A stretch of 64,000 nucleotides of DNA. Origin: Chlamydiota bacterium. Lineage in GTDB: Bacteria > Chlamydiota > Chlamydiia > Chlamydiales > Parachlamydiaceae. Positions 7,422 to 15,773 of the stretch are shown piece by piece. The translations under genes were made by a program, and so were the position numbers. How positions within the stretch are numbered: position 1 is the stretch's first letter; the number at the start of each line of letters is the position of its first letter. The stretch spans positions 1-64,000 of the forward strand of contig JABDGJ010000002.1 of assembly GCA_013286075.1 (NCBI GenBank), read 5' to 3'. The notes under the pieces are model-generated. The model made no database searches. It was not told the origin of the DNA and worked only from the letters and a program-made list of their open reading frames with translations.

Positions 7422-8681
7422 ATGAGGTTTGCGATCTTATGTATTGGAACTTACGGAGACGTTGCGCCTTATGTAGCTTTGGGAACTAAATTGAAACAAG
7501 AAGGTCATGACGTCACCATAGGGGCTCACGAAAAGGCAAGAGCTTTATGCGAAAGATTTTTACTTAAATTCTACCCTATTGGTGGAGATCTATCTGTGCA
7601 GACTTCCCCAGAAGAATCAAGACAACTTTTTGAGGCCAGAGGGTTTAAGAAATTAATTTCTTTTTTTAAACTTATGTGTTTGTTTCGTAAGGTTTTAGAC
7701 ATCCAATTTAGAGATTGTTTAGAAGCAACGCAAGGTGCTGATGTGTTAATTTATCATCCAGCTGCATTTGCAGGCCCACATTTAGCTGAACATTTCAAAA
7801 TTACAGCTATCCGAATGAACCTCCAACCAGAACTGCTTACAAGTCAACATCCTTCCTGCTTAATTCCAATGCCTAAATGGTTAGGTCGTGTAGGCAATAT
7901 AATAGGCCACTTCATTTCCCAACAATTTCTTTGGCAGGTGTTTCGTGGAAAGATCAATCGATGGAGATGTGAAGTCCTCAAATTACCAAAAAGTCCTTTT
8001 TGGAAACCAACCAATTACTCTAAGATTCGAGATCTAATAACGTTTAGTCCCTCCTTGATACAGCGTCCTACTGATTGGCATCCTTCTGTTGCAATGGTAG
8101 GGTTTTGTCGTTTGCAGGAAGCTGATAGATGGGTGCCTCCTGAAGATTTGCGACGATTTTTATTAGACGGAGAGCCACCTCTTTATCTTGGGTTTGGTAG
8201 CTTAACAGAAACATTTTCTTCTTCTACTGTTGCGACCATTATTGATGTGCTTAAAACCAAAAGAATCAGAGCTATTATTCCGAGAAATTTAGAAGGATTG
8301 AAAGAAATTGACTTGCCTTCTCATATTTTGCCTATAGACTATGTACCTCATGATTGGCTCTTTTCAAGAGTTTCTGCCGTAGTTCATCATGGCGGTGTGG
8401 GCACTTTATCCTCAGGCCTTCATGCTGGCAAACCAACTTGGATTATACCTTGTATAGTCGATCAATTCTTTTTTGGAGAAAAAGTATTTAATTGGGGTGT
8501 GGGTCCAGAACCTCTTGCAAAAGTCCATTTCAATCGGAACGATTTTGAAAAGAGACTAGACCTGCTCCTACAAAAAACATCTTACCGAGAAAAAGCTCTA
8601 AAATTTCAGCAATCGTTGAACCAAGAAAACGGAGTTGAAAGTGCCTCCAGATGGATTCTTCAACAAGCTCTACCTTCATAG
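7422..8681 (+). CDS. UDP-glycosyltransferase (GT1, sterol/MGT-like)
   Basis: From the ATG at 7422 the product is 419 residues and begins MRFAILCIGTYGDVAPYVAL, the typical N-terminus of GT1 enzymes acting on lipids or sterols. An AAGGAGAG box lies 7 nt upstream. The C-terminal donor-binding half has PPLYLGFGSLTE and VVHHGGVGTLSSGLHAGKP, followed by DQFFFGEKV, which together form the GT1 signature that binds the UDP-sugar. It probably transfers a sugar to a hydrophobic acceptor such as a sterol or other lipid. An upstream in-frame start at 7344 would add 26 residues and is less likely. It lies inside the segment bordered by the tmRNA repeats. Confidence 0.88.
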   Translation: MRFAILCIGTYGDVAPYVALGTKLKQEGHDVTIGAHEKARALCERFLLKFYPIGGDLSVQTSPEESRQLFEARGFKKLISFFKLMCLFRKVLDIQFRDCLEATQGADVLIYHPAAFAGPHLAEHFKITAIRMNLQPELLTSQHPSCLIPMPKWLGRVGNIIGHFISQQFLWQVFRGKINRWRCEVLKLPKSPFWKPTNYSKIRDLITFSPSLIQRPTDWHPSVAMVGFCRLQEADRWVPPEDLRRFLLDGEPPLYLGFGSLTETFSSSTVATIIDVLKTKRIRAIIPRNLEGLKEIDLPSHILPIDYVPHDWLFSRVSAVVHHGGVGTLSSGLHAGKPTWIIPCIVDQFFFGEKVFNWGVGPEPLAKVHFNRNDFEKRLDLLLQKTSYREKALKFQQSLNQENGVESASRWILQQALPS

Positions 8682-8737
8682 AGCATCTGAGGTTTCTAGG
8701 ATTTAATTATGCTGGAAGCAGCAAGGACGTAAAAGAG

Positions 8738-8807
8738 TCTATAGATTTGCCTTTTGATAACCAATTGAATGATCTTCTTGGACATCGTTGACCCAATTAT
8801 CTTTATC
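8738..8807 (-). pseudogene. Second copy of the lipoprotein tail (WDKDNW...QEDHSI)
   Basis: The minus strand reads WDKDNWVNDVQEDHSIGYQK followed by ANL and a stop. It is about 85 percent identical in DNA to the end of the 3656-3876 gene. It joins directly, out of frame, to the AbiEii fragment at 8803, so the two pieces were fused by a rearrangement. Confidence 0.6.
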
Positions 8808-8976
8808 CCATAAAAGTGAGATACGGCTTCATCTTTTCTAGCGAAAATAGCCTTTTCAAAACCCATACGACCCAATAGTCTTTTTCAATAATTTCAAAAG
8901 GCATGTCCTTGATATCAATGGCAGCTTTGAAAAAAAGTTCTCGTTCGTCTTGAGGTAAAAGGTGGATTTCATTCAT
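8803..8976 (-). pseudogene. N-terminal fragment of AbiEii-type nucleotidyltransferase toxin
   Basis: The 57-residue product has LPQDERELFFKAAIDI, IIEKDYWVVWVLKRLF and LEKMKPYLTF, the diagnostic N-terminus of AbiEii/AbiGii nucleotidyltransferase toxins, which normally run on into FKGGTSLSK and beyond 250 residues. It ends at TFMG before the catalytic GTSLS motif, at the point where the lipoprotein-tail repeat begins. The start overlaps the stop of the upstream frame as ATGA, the usual arrangement of AbiE antitoxin-toxin operons. The toxin is certainly inactive. Confidence 0.75.
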
Positions 8977-9168
8977 GCTTTAATTCCTATGACTTCAAAA
9001 ACAAGAGTTCTTATCCAAGCTGGAGCGAATTTTATGTTATTTCTAATTTCTTCTTCGGTCGAATCTTTGAGTAATTTCGAAATTTGCATATGCATTTTTT
9101 TGTCGATTACCCAAAAAGTATAGCTGTGGGTTGGGTGGTAATCGAAAGCAAGAGCATGAGGTGAAGAA
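8973..9168 (-). pseudogene. C-terminal remnant of the AbiE antitoxin partner
   Basis: The minus strand reads MQISKLLKDSTEEEIRNNIK then FAPAWIRTLVFEVIGIKA and stops with a 4-bp overlap onto the AbiEii fragment. This resembles the C-terminus of the small regulators (DUF6088/AbiEi-like) that precede AbiEii toxins. Upstream coding is lost where the oppositely oriented yjdF gene begins. The assignment rests on position plus a short segment. Confidence 0.5.
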
Positions 9169-9591
9169 GTGGCAATAGTTAAAGCAACGATTTTCTTTGA
9201 AAAGCGCTTTTGGGTAGGAACTTTTGAGCGCACAGACAAAGAAGGATATGCAGTTGCACGTCATATTTTTGGTACAGAACCTTCTGATCCTGAAGTTCAT
9301 GAATTTGTTCTAAAGCATTATGTAGAGCTAAAATTTGGAGAAGCTAAAGAAGTCAGCATTCAAATTCAGCGGATGAACCCAAAAAGAGTGCAGCGGGAAG
9401 TTCGTCGAGAAATGGAAAAAATGAAGGAAACTTCAAAGCCTTCAACTTTGGCCCAAGATTACATGCGAGAGGAAATTGAGAAGAAAAAGAAAGGGAAAAA
9501 AAGCATAAGCAGCGCTGAAAAACAGGCTCGTAAAGATGAGCAATTTTCCATAAAACAAGAAAAACGGAAGGAAAAACACCGGGGTCATTGA
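9169..9591 (+). CDS. yjdF: YjdF family protein (DUF2992)
   Basis: This 140-residue protein has the complete YjdF/DUF2992 signature. ATIFFEKRFWVGTFER opens it, followed by VARHIFGTEPSDPEVHEFVL, MNPKRVQREVRREM, and the lysine-rich helical tail ending KQEKRKEKHRGH. In Firmicutes the family is controlled by the yjdF riboswitch, which binds azaaromatic compounds; its biochemical role is unclear but RNA binding is suspected. I see no riboswitch-like leader here because the gene abuts the AbiE remnant. The start is GTG at 9169 behind an AGGTGAAG box. The family is unusual for chlamydiae, so transfer is likely. Confidence 0.88.
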   Translation: MAIVKATIFFEKRFWVGTFERTDKEGYAVARHIFGTEPSDPEVHEFVLKHYVELKFGEAKEVSIQIQRMNPKRVQREVRREMEKMKETSKPSTLAQDYMREEIEKKKKGKKSISSAEKQARKDEQFSIKQEKRKEKHRGH

Positions 9592-9679
9592 GGCAAGAAC
9601 AATATTAGATGCTTCCATCTCTCTATGACAATTCTTCTTCATGATTCAAAGATTTCACACGTGCTACATATTTTATCTG

Positions 9680-9711
9680 AATTTCACAAAAGTACCATAT
9701 TTTTGTGAATT
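9680..9711. terminator. AT-rich hairpin between convergent genes
   Basis: TTCACAAAA and TTTTGTGAA form a nine-base stem around a short loop, with A and T flanks. It lies between the convergent yjdF and tetR-like genes and could end transcription from either side. Confidence 0.45.
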
Positions 9712-9723
9712 ATTCCGATTTTC

Positions 9724-10341
9724 TCAATTTCCCTGAAATTTGCATTTTAGAAAATGAAAAGATCCAGATGGAGCTTGTAACATTTGTTCAATTAATATCG
9801 GAAAAGCTTGTGTGCGTCGCTTCAAATCTTCTTCTTTCCAAGGATAAATTCCCGTATCTGTAAGAAACTGAATTGCAGAAAGGATAAATTCTCCACACTC
9901 GAGGGGTGTTCCTGTTTTGAAGATTCCTTCATCACAACCTTGTTGGATTATTTCTGCATAAAGCGGAGCTTGTTTCATCAAAGCAGCAGCGAGGAGTCGG
10001 CTATGCAAAGCATTATTAGCGGGTTTATGCAGCTGCTCCACTATCTTTTTGTTCTCTTGGGAAATATTTCCTGCGTTCACCAGAATCTGGATTTTCTCTA
10101 AAGCGTTTTTTGGAGAATTCTTTACCAAAGTGCGCATTTGTTTAATATTTTCTTCAACGATGTCTTCAATGACAGCTTCAAACAAGGCTTCTTTAGATTT
10201 GAAGTAGTGATATATAGTACCTTTAGCAATTTCTAAAGTATCCATGATGTCTATCATAGTTGTTTTCTCATAGTCTTTAGTTAAGAAGAGGTTTCGAGCA
10301 ACTTTAAGAATCTCTCCCCTGCGATTCACAGGCTTTGTCAT
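9724..10341 (-). CDS. TetR-family transcriptional repressor
   Basis: From the ATG at 10341 the product has 205 residues. The N-terminal helix-turn-helix reads GEILKVARNLFLTKDYEKTT, then MIDIMDTLEIAKGTIYHYFK, the TetR signature with a recognition helix ending GTIYHYFKSKE. The rest is the variable helical ligand-binding domain. It is divergent from the FAD monooxygenase. A 33-bp palindrome with the TTGACCGAC/GTCGGTCAA core typical of TetR-family operators lies between the two, so it most likely represses itself and that gene. A longer start at 10392 would run into the operator and is less likely. Confidence 0.9.
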   Translation of the reverse strand: MTKPVNRRGEILKVARNLFLTKDYEKTTMIDIMDTLEIAKGTIYHYFKSKEALFEAVIEDIVEENIKQMRTLVKNSPKNALEKIQILVNAGNISQENKKIVEQLHKPANNALHSRLLAAALMKQAPLYAEIIQQGCDEGIFKTGTPLECGEFILSAIQFLTDTGIYPWKEEDLKRRTQAFPILIEQMLQAPSGSFHFLKCKFQGN

Positions 10342-10366
10342 AAGTTCATCCTTTTTATGTTGAATT

Positions 10367-10399
10367 ATAACACTTGACCGACGGTCGGTCAAGTGTTAT
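10367..10399. promoter_or_regulatory. 33-bp perfect palindromic operator
   Basis: The arms ATAACACTTGACCGAC and GTCGGTCAAGTGTTAT are exact reverse complements around a single G. The site lies between the tetR-like start (10341) and the divergent monooxygenase. The core TTGACCGAC...GTCGGTCAA is the usual form of TetR-family sites that control drug or oxygenase genes. Confidence 0.85.
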
Positions 10400-10542
10400 G
10401 ATAGCGAAGTTTAATTGATTATTTACGTAGAAAGGTGCGTATGTTCATAAAGAAACTTTTAATATTTGTTTTGGTTGTATTTCCAATCATAAATTTAGCC
10501 TCTGTGGAGGTGCAAAAAGAACTATATAGCGAGGAGACGATA

Positions 10543-11731
10543 ATGAGGGATAAACGAATTCTTATATCAGGAGCTGGAATTGCTGGCTTTACATTAGCTT
10601 ACTGGTTAAAACAGCGAGGTTTTTCTCCAACTTATCGAAAAACATCCTTATGCAAGAGGAGGCGGATATAAAGTTGATGTGCGTGGCACAGCTCTTGAAG
10701 TTGCGAGAAGGATGGGGATTTATCAAGAGCTTTTAGAAGCTAACGTGAACCTTGTACGGTCAAAATTTGTCTCTTCTGATCACAAAGTCTTTGAATTTGA
10801 TGGAGATATCTTAGGTCTCTCTTCAAAAGGAGAAATAGAAGTCAATCGATGGAATCTTGTCCAAATCTTGTCTAAGAAAATAGATAAAGTTGGGATCATT
10901 TACGGTGATTCCATTACAAAGATAGATGAAAAGATGGTTTATTTTGAGAGAATGGAACCTAGAGAGTTTGATATTGTGATAGGAGCTGATGGGCAATACT
11001 CGAATGTGAGACGATTGGCTTTTGGAGAAGATTCAAAATTCTTAAGAAGATACGGTATTCAGTTCTGCGTCTTTCCCATTCCAAACATTTTTGAACTTGA
11101 GCGTTGTGAAATTGTCTATTTTGATAAGGGAAAGTTAGCTACAGCTTATGCCATAGGGAATCACTCTTATGCATGTCTTGCGTTTAAATCTGAAGATGAG
11201 ACACTTCCCTTTGATGATTTAAAGGAAGTATTTGAAAAGCAGTTTCAAGGTTTGGATTGGGAAATTCCTCATCTTATCTCTCTAATGCAAAAGAGTAACG
11301 ATTGCTATTTTAATTCCATTGCTCAAGTGAGAATGCCCTGTTGGTCTAAAGGACGGGTTGCTCTTATTGGAGATGCTGCTCATTCAGTTCAAGGGATGGG
11401 AACAAGTCTTGCTATGGTTGGAGCTTATGTTTTAGCAAGAGAAATTGACGAGTCGAATGGAGATTACACTTTTGCTTTTGACAAGTATGAAAAAACAATG
11501 CGAAATCTCGTTGAAGCTTCACAAGACCTTGCCGAAGCTAACCAACAAGCTTTCACACAGTCTTCAATGCGTATGAAGATTCAACTCTATTTAATGAAAA
11601 TTTTGCCAAAAAGAATTATTCAATATTTCACTGAAAAGGGAAAAAAGCAAATGAAAGAAGTAGCTAATGGTTTGACCTTAGAACCAGTAACCCAACTGCA
11701 GAAGCAAGATAATCCCTATCCATCTCGGTGA
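10543..11731 (+). pseudogene. FAD-dependent aromatic/tetracycline-type monooxygenase, frameshifted
   Basis: The N-terminus (MRDKRILISGAGIAGFTLAY) carries the GxGxxG dinucleotide-binding motif. The second frame has DIVIGADGQYSNVRR and RVALIGDAAHSVQGMGTSLA, the DG and GD motifs of PHBH/TetX-type flavoprotein monooxygenases. Between them the frame breaks near 10635: ...QRGFSPT continues as IEKHPYARGGGYKVDVRG two frames over. Restoring two bases (or removing one) gives a normal protein of about 396 residues. An upstream start at 10435 would add a hydrophobic leader, which is unusual for this family. It is either inactivated or affected by a sequencing error. The divergent TetR and its operator suggest inducible control. 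Confidence 0.8.
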
Positions 11732-11839
11732 CGGCAAATTCGCAATGTGACAAGACTCGACAGTGAGTCACAAATGACACAAGTGTCACGAAAATATAAT
11801 AAGAAAATTCAAAAACAAAACAACTTTTACTGTGATTTC

Positions 11840-11980
11840 ATTCAGTCTAGTGCGTAAATATTGCGTAATTGGGCTTTACGCAGCGGGATTTTTCGGTGTG
11901 AATTTTGTGTTGTATGTCACTAAAAACAAAAGGCCTCAGTCGTGAAACTGAAGCCTTTTGCTTGATTGGAGGTGGAGAGA
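11840..11980. repeat. 140-bp direct repeat, right copy (tmRNA end)
   Basis: This copy overlaps the genuine tmRNA 3' end and terminator and is repeated at 6939-7077. The intervening 4.8 kb holds the glycosyltransferase, AbiE relic, yjdF and the tetR-monooxygenase pair. Confidence 0.8.
11926..11961 (-). terminator. tmRNA terminator hairpin
   Basis: On the minus strand the stem AAAAGGCTTCAGT pairs with ACTGAGGCCTTTT (one mismatch), followed by TTTTTAGTG, immediately after the tmRNA 3' end. Confidence 0.7.
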
Positions 11981-12386
11981 ATCGAACTCTCGTCCTTGGT
12001 AAATTACGAACTGACCACTACATGCTTAGCGTCTTGAAAAAGCTGCCCTCGATGCAAGACGCGAACACTAAGGACAGTTTGTCTCATTTAATCTTAAGAC
12101 TCATTTCCTAGAAACATCGGGAATGAGCTCGTATCAAGTGTCTTACGATAGGCCCCAACACCCTTGATCCAGTGTTGGCTATCGGGTTGCTAAAGACGAT
12201 TAAGTCTTAAGCAGCGCGGAGGAGTTTTTGAGCACGTACTTCTTCGCGAGCAGCTTGTGCTAAAAAACCACCATTAATGACATTAGATTTGCCATTTAAT
12301 AATTATATCGGATGATTAAAGAGGCCAACCGACATCCTCTGCATGCAATCAATTTTTCATTTCCTAGTCGAAACCTGTACACCCCC
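11967..12386 (-). ncRNA. ssrA: Transfer-messenger RNA (tmRNA)
   Basis: On the minus strand the gene opens with GGGGGTGTACAGGTTTCGAC and closes with GGACGAGAGTTCGATTCTCT followed by CCACCTCCA, the tRNA-Ala-like T-arm and acceptor stem. GGGGGTG pairs with CACCTCC, and CCA is not encoded. The total is about 420 nt. By alignment to chlamydial tmRNA the resume codon is GGC at 12291-12293. The tag then reads GKSNVINGGFLAQAAREEVR plus AQKLLRAA and ends with TAA at 12207. This 28-residue tag is long, but its hydrophobic AA end is as expected. tmRNA rescues stalled ribosomes and tags the peptide for proteolysis. Confidence 0.93.
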
Positions 12387-12393
12387 ATCTCTT

Positions 12394-12399
12394 ATTATA
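12394..12399 (-). promoter_or_regulatory. -10 element of the tmRNA promoter
   Basis: TATAAT on the minus strand lies 7 nt before the first G of tmRNA. The -35 region is weak (AT-rich, no TTGACA). Confidence 0.6.
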
Positions 12400-12483
12400 T
12401 GGTTTGATCAATTTTTTTGCTAGACAAACAGACGTGGACGTAAAGGAGTTAAATCACTATACTTTCTTTATATTTTCTTTACT

Positions 12484-15400
12484 TTGAGCAAAGTTATGTT
12501 TGATGAAGTTCCTTCCTCTTCTTTTAATGAAAGAGAAATAAAAATTTTAAAATTTTGGCAAGAAAATCGATTATTTGAGAAATCAGTTTCCGAAAGGAAG
12601 AATTGCCCCTTATTTACCTTTTATGATGGTCCTCCCTTTGCTACCGGATTGCCTCATTATGGGCATATTTTGGCCGGAACAATCAAAGATGTCGTTTTGC
12701 GCTATAAAACAATGAAGAGATTGTATGTTCCTCGCCGATTTGGTTGGGATTGCCACGGTTTGCCTATTGAAAATGAAATTGAAAAGGCGTTTGGTTTGTC
12801 TGGAGCCACCGCAATAGAACAGTTTGGTATTGAGCGATTCAATGAAGAATGCCGAAAAATTGTCTTACGTTACACAGAAGAATGGAAAGCAATTGTCAAT
12901 CGAATGGGGCGATGGGTTGATTTTGATCATGTCTATCGAACCATGGATCGCTCCTTTATGGAAAGTGTATGGTGGGTGTTCAAACAACTGTACGAACAAG
13001 GTCTCGTGTATGAAGGGCTAAAAGTCATGCCTTTCTCGGCAAAATTAGGAACCCCCCTTTCTAATTTTGAAGCTTCAGAAAACTATAAGGAAGTGGACGA
13101 CCCTTCACTCACTATCGCGTTTCCCTCTCGCGATGATCCAAATCTTTTTTTTCTTGCGTGGACGACAACTCCTTGGACTTTGGTTTCGAATTTGGCTCTT
13201 ATGGTCAATCCACTCATAGAATATACAGAAGTGTTGGACCAAGCCTCAAAACGGCACTTCATTTTAGCTTCCGCTCGGATTTCTCATTATTATAAAGAAT
13301 CAGACGAATATACGATTTTGCACACCTTCCCTGGGAGCGAACTCAAAGGAAAAAAATATATTCCTTTGTTTGATTACTTTATAGAGCATGGATTACAACA
13401 AAGCGCTTTTCGAATCATTACGGAAGAGTCGGTTTCTCTTGAAGATGGAACAGGAATAGTCCATGCAGCGCCTGCATTTGGCGAAGTCGATTTTTATGCC
13501 TGTCAAAAAGAAGGGATAGACCCTGTTTGTCCAGTTGATAACAATGGCCGATTTACAGACGAAATTCCATCTTATAAAGGGATGTTTGTCAAAGAGGCGG
13601 ACAAGGAAATTATTCGACATTTGAAACAAGAAGGGAAGGTTTTTCACCAAGCCACTTGCCATCACCGTTATCCGTTTTGCCCACGAACTGATACCCCGCT
13701 CATTTACAAAACGATTTGCACTTGGTTTGTCTCGGTAGAACAAATCAAAACACGATTACTTGCTGCCAATGACCAAATCCATTGGACTCCTCCTCATGTG
13801 CAATATGGGAGATTTGGGAAATGGCTAGAAGGAGCGCGAGATTGGGCGATTAGTCGCAATCGGTATTGGGGAACGCCAATACCAATCTGGCGGGCTGAAG
13901 ATGGAGAAGTGATTGTCATAGGAAGTATCCAAGAACTGGAAGAATTGACCGGAACGAAAATGGATGATATCCATCGCCATTTCATCGATCATTTGACATT
14001 TGAGAAAAAAGGAAAAGTGTTTCGTCGCATTCCTGAAGTATTCGATTGTTGGTTTGAATCAGGTTCGATGCCTTACGCACAAAATCATTACCCTTTTGAA
14101 AATAAAAAGCTTTTTGAAGAAAACTTTCCCGCTGATTTCATTGCCGAAGGATTGGATCAAACAAGAGGCTGGTTTTATACCTTGATCGTGTTGTCATCCG
14201 CATTGTTTAATCAGCCAGCGTTTAAGAATGTCATTGTGAATGGCCTTGTTCTTGCCGAAAACGGAATGAAGATGTCAAAAAGGCTAAAAAATTATCCCGA
14301 CCCTGCAGAGGTGATTGAGCAGTATGGGGCTGATGCCATTCGATTGTATTTACTACATAGCCCTGCTGTGAAAGCCGATGATTTGTCTTTTTCAAAATCG
14401 GGAGTAGAACTCATCTTGCGCCACATTCTCATTCCGCTGTGGAATGCGCATCTATTTTTTACGACTTACGCAAGAATTTACGAATGGAAGCCGCAACCCT
14501 TGCCCAAATCGCTGCTACAACCGATCGATCGGTGGGTTGTATCGCTTATTAATAAATTGGTGCATGAGGTAGAACAAGGAATGGATGATTATGACCTTGC
14601 AAAGGCTGTACAACCCTTTGTCGGTTTCATTGATCAACTTACCAATTGGTATATACGGCGCTCTCGCCGCCGTTTTTGGGACGACACCGATTCGCCTGAA
14701 AGAGCACAAGCTTTTTCTACCCTCTATTATGTATTGCTCGATCTGACAAAAATCGCGGCTGCTTATGTTCCTTTTATTAGTGAATCAATTTACCAAAATA
14801 TCCGCACTCCAGACATGCCAGAATCGGTCCATCTATGTGATTTTCCTCTATACCAACAAGAAAAGCGAGATGAACGAATAGAGGCGGAAATGGAAGCAGT
14901 GCAAGTAGTCGTAAGTTTGGGGCATAGTTTACGCAAAGAATACAAATATAAAGTGCGCCAACCACTGCCTGCAGCTCATATTGTCTCTTCTTCGCCACAG
15001 ATTCTTTCGTTTTTAGAAGATCAGAAGCATTTAATTGAAGAAGAACTCAACGTAAAGACAGTAACGTGTAGTGGAAATGAAAAGTCATTGATCAGTCTCA
15101 AAGCGAAACCAAATTTCCGCGTCCTTGGTAAAAAAGTGGGAAAACTCATGCGAAATGCCCAAATCGCTATAGAACAATTTACCCAAGAACAACTGCACGA
15201 TATCATGAATGGAAAAGCGGTCGTTATTGATATAGAAGGGGAATCGATTTCCTTGACTCCAGAAGATGTACAAGTGGAAAGAGCCGTTCATGAAGGATTG
15301 ATTGCTGCAAACGAAGGATTAATCACGATTGCATTGGATACGACTTTGACAGAAGAATTGCTCCGCGAAGGGTTAGTAAGAGAGCTAATTAATAAAGTCA

Positions 15401-15612
15401 ATACAATGAGAAGAGATGCAGGACTTGCAGTCACCGATCGAATTGAAATAGCTTTATCGACCACGGATCGGGTCAAAAAGAGCTACGAAGAATACAAGGA
15501 ACTGATTTGTCACGAAGTCTTGGCAGTGAAAGTTACGCTTGGTCCTTGCACAGGCGTGGAATGGGATCTCAACGGAGAACCCACGACCATCGCCATACAA
15601 TTAGCTCGCTAG
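12484..15612 (+). CDS. ileS: Isoleucyl-tRNA synthetase, eukaryote-like type 2
   Basis: This 1042-residue class Ia synthetase charges tRNA-Ile. The HIGH motif is PHYGHILAGT (about residue 58), followed by RFGWDCHGLPIE. The connective editing domain carries the TTTPWTL block. The KMSKR loop is KMSKRLKNYPDP (about 597), preceded by FDCWFESGSMPYAQ. The FESGSMPYAQ form and the absence of a C-terminal zinc motif place it in the type 2 (eukaryote-like, mupirocin-resistant) group, which chlamydiae use. The start is TTG at 12484; an ATG four codons on (12496) is an alternative. It is divergent from ssrA. Confidence 0.97.
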   Translation: MSKVMFDEVPSSSFNEREIKILKFWQENRLFEKSVSERKNCPLFTFYDGPPFATGLPHYGHILAGTIKDVVLRYKTMKRLYVPRRFGWDCHGLPIENEIEKAFGLSGATAIEQFGIERFNEECRKIVLRYTEEWKAIVNRMGRWVDFDHVYRTMDRSFMESVWWVFKQLYEQGLVYEGLKVMPFSAKLGTPLSNFEASENYKEVDDPSLTIAFPSRDDPNLFFLAWTTTPWTLVSNLALMVNPLIEYTEVLDQASKRHFILASARISHYYKESDEYTILHTFPGSELKGKKYIPLFDYFIEHGLQQSAFRIITEESVSLEDGTGIVHAAPAFGEVDFYACQKEGIDPVCPVDNNGRFTDEIPSYKGMFVKEADKEIIRHLKQEGKVFHQATCHHRYPFCPRTDTPLIYKTICTWFVSVEQIKTRLLAANDQIHWTPPHVQYGRFGKWLEGARDWAISRNRYWGTPIPIWRAEDGEVIVIGSIQELEELTGTKMDDIHRHFIDHLTFEKKGKVFRRIPEVFDCWFESGSMPYAQNHYPFENKKLFEENFPADFIAEGLDQTRGWFYTLIVLSSALFNQPAFKNVIVNGLVLAENGMKMSKRLKNYPDPAEVIEQYGADAIRLYLLHSPAVKADDLSFSKSGVELILRHILIPLWNAHLFFTTYARIYEWKPQPLPKSLLQPIDRWVVSLINKLVHEVEQGMDDYDLAKAVQPFVGFIDQLTNWYIRRSRRRFWDDTDSPERAQAFSTLYYVLLDLTKIAAAYVPFISESIYQNIRTPDMPESVHLCDFPLYQQEKRDERIEAEMEAVQVVVSLGHSLRKEYKYKVRQPLPAAHIVSSSPQILSFLEDQKHLIEEELNVKTVTCSGNEKSLISLKAKPNFRVLGKKVGKLMRNAQIAIEQFTQEQLHDIMNGKAVVIDIEGESISLTPEDVQVERAVHEGLIAANEGLITIALDTTLTEELLREGLVRELINKVNTMRRDAGLAVTDRIEIALSTTDRVKKSYEEYKELICHEVLAVKVTLGPCTGVEWDLNGEPTTIAIQLAR

Positions 15613-15648
15613 GAACTAAGGGGTATTTTATCCGATCGCAGATATCTG

Positions 15649-15719
15649 TATAAAGCGATATTCTCCAATTGGAAGAATCGTATAAGGGAAAAAAGAAAAC
15701 GTATGTTCGCAATTTTTAC
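15649..15719. repeat. Collapsed remnant of the 21.1-21.6 kb locus
   Basis: Bases 15649-15678 match 21105-21134 (27 of 30), the end of the small helix-turn-helix gene. Bases 15702-15719 match 21591-21608 exactly (18 of 18), the start of the gene beginning MFAIFT. The two pieces are 23 bp apart here and about 456 bp apart there, so this looks like an internally deleted duplicate. Confidence 0.6.
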
Positions 15720-15773
15720 CGATAAAGAGAAGTTTTAGAGGAAAGAGGCTACGAGACGGATAAGTGAAAGAAT

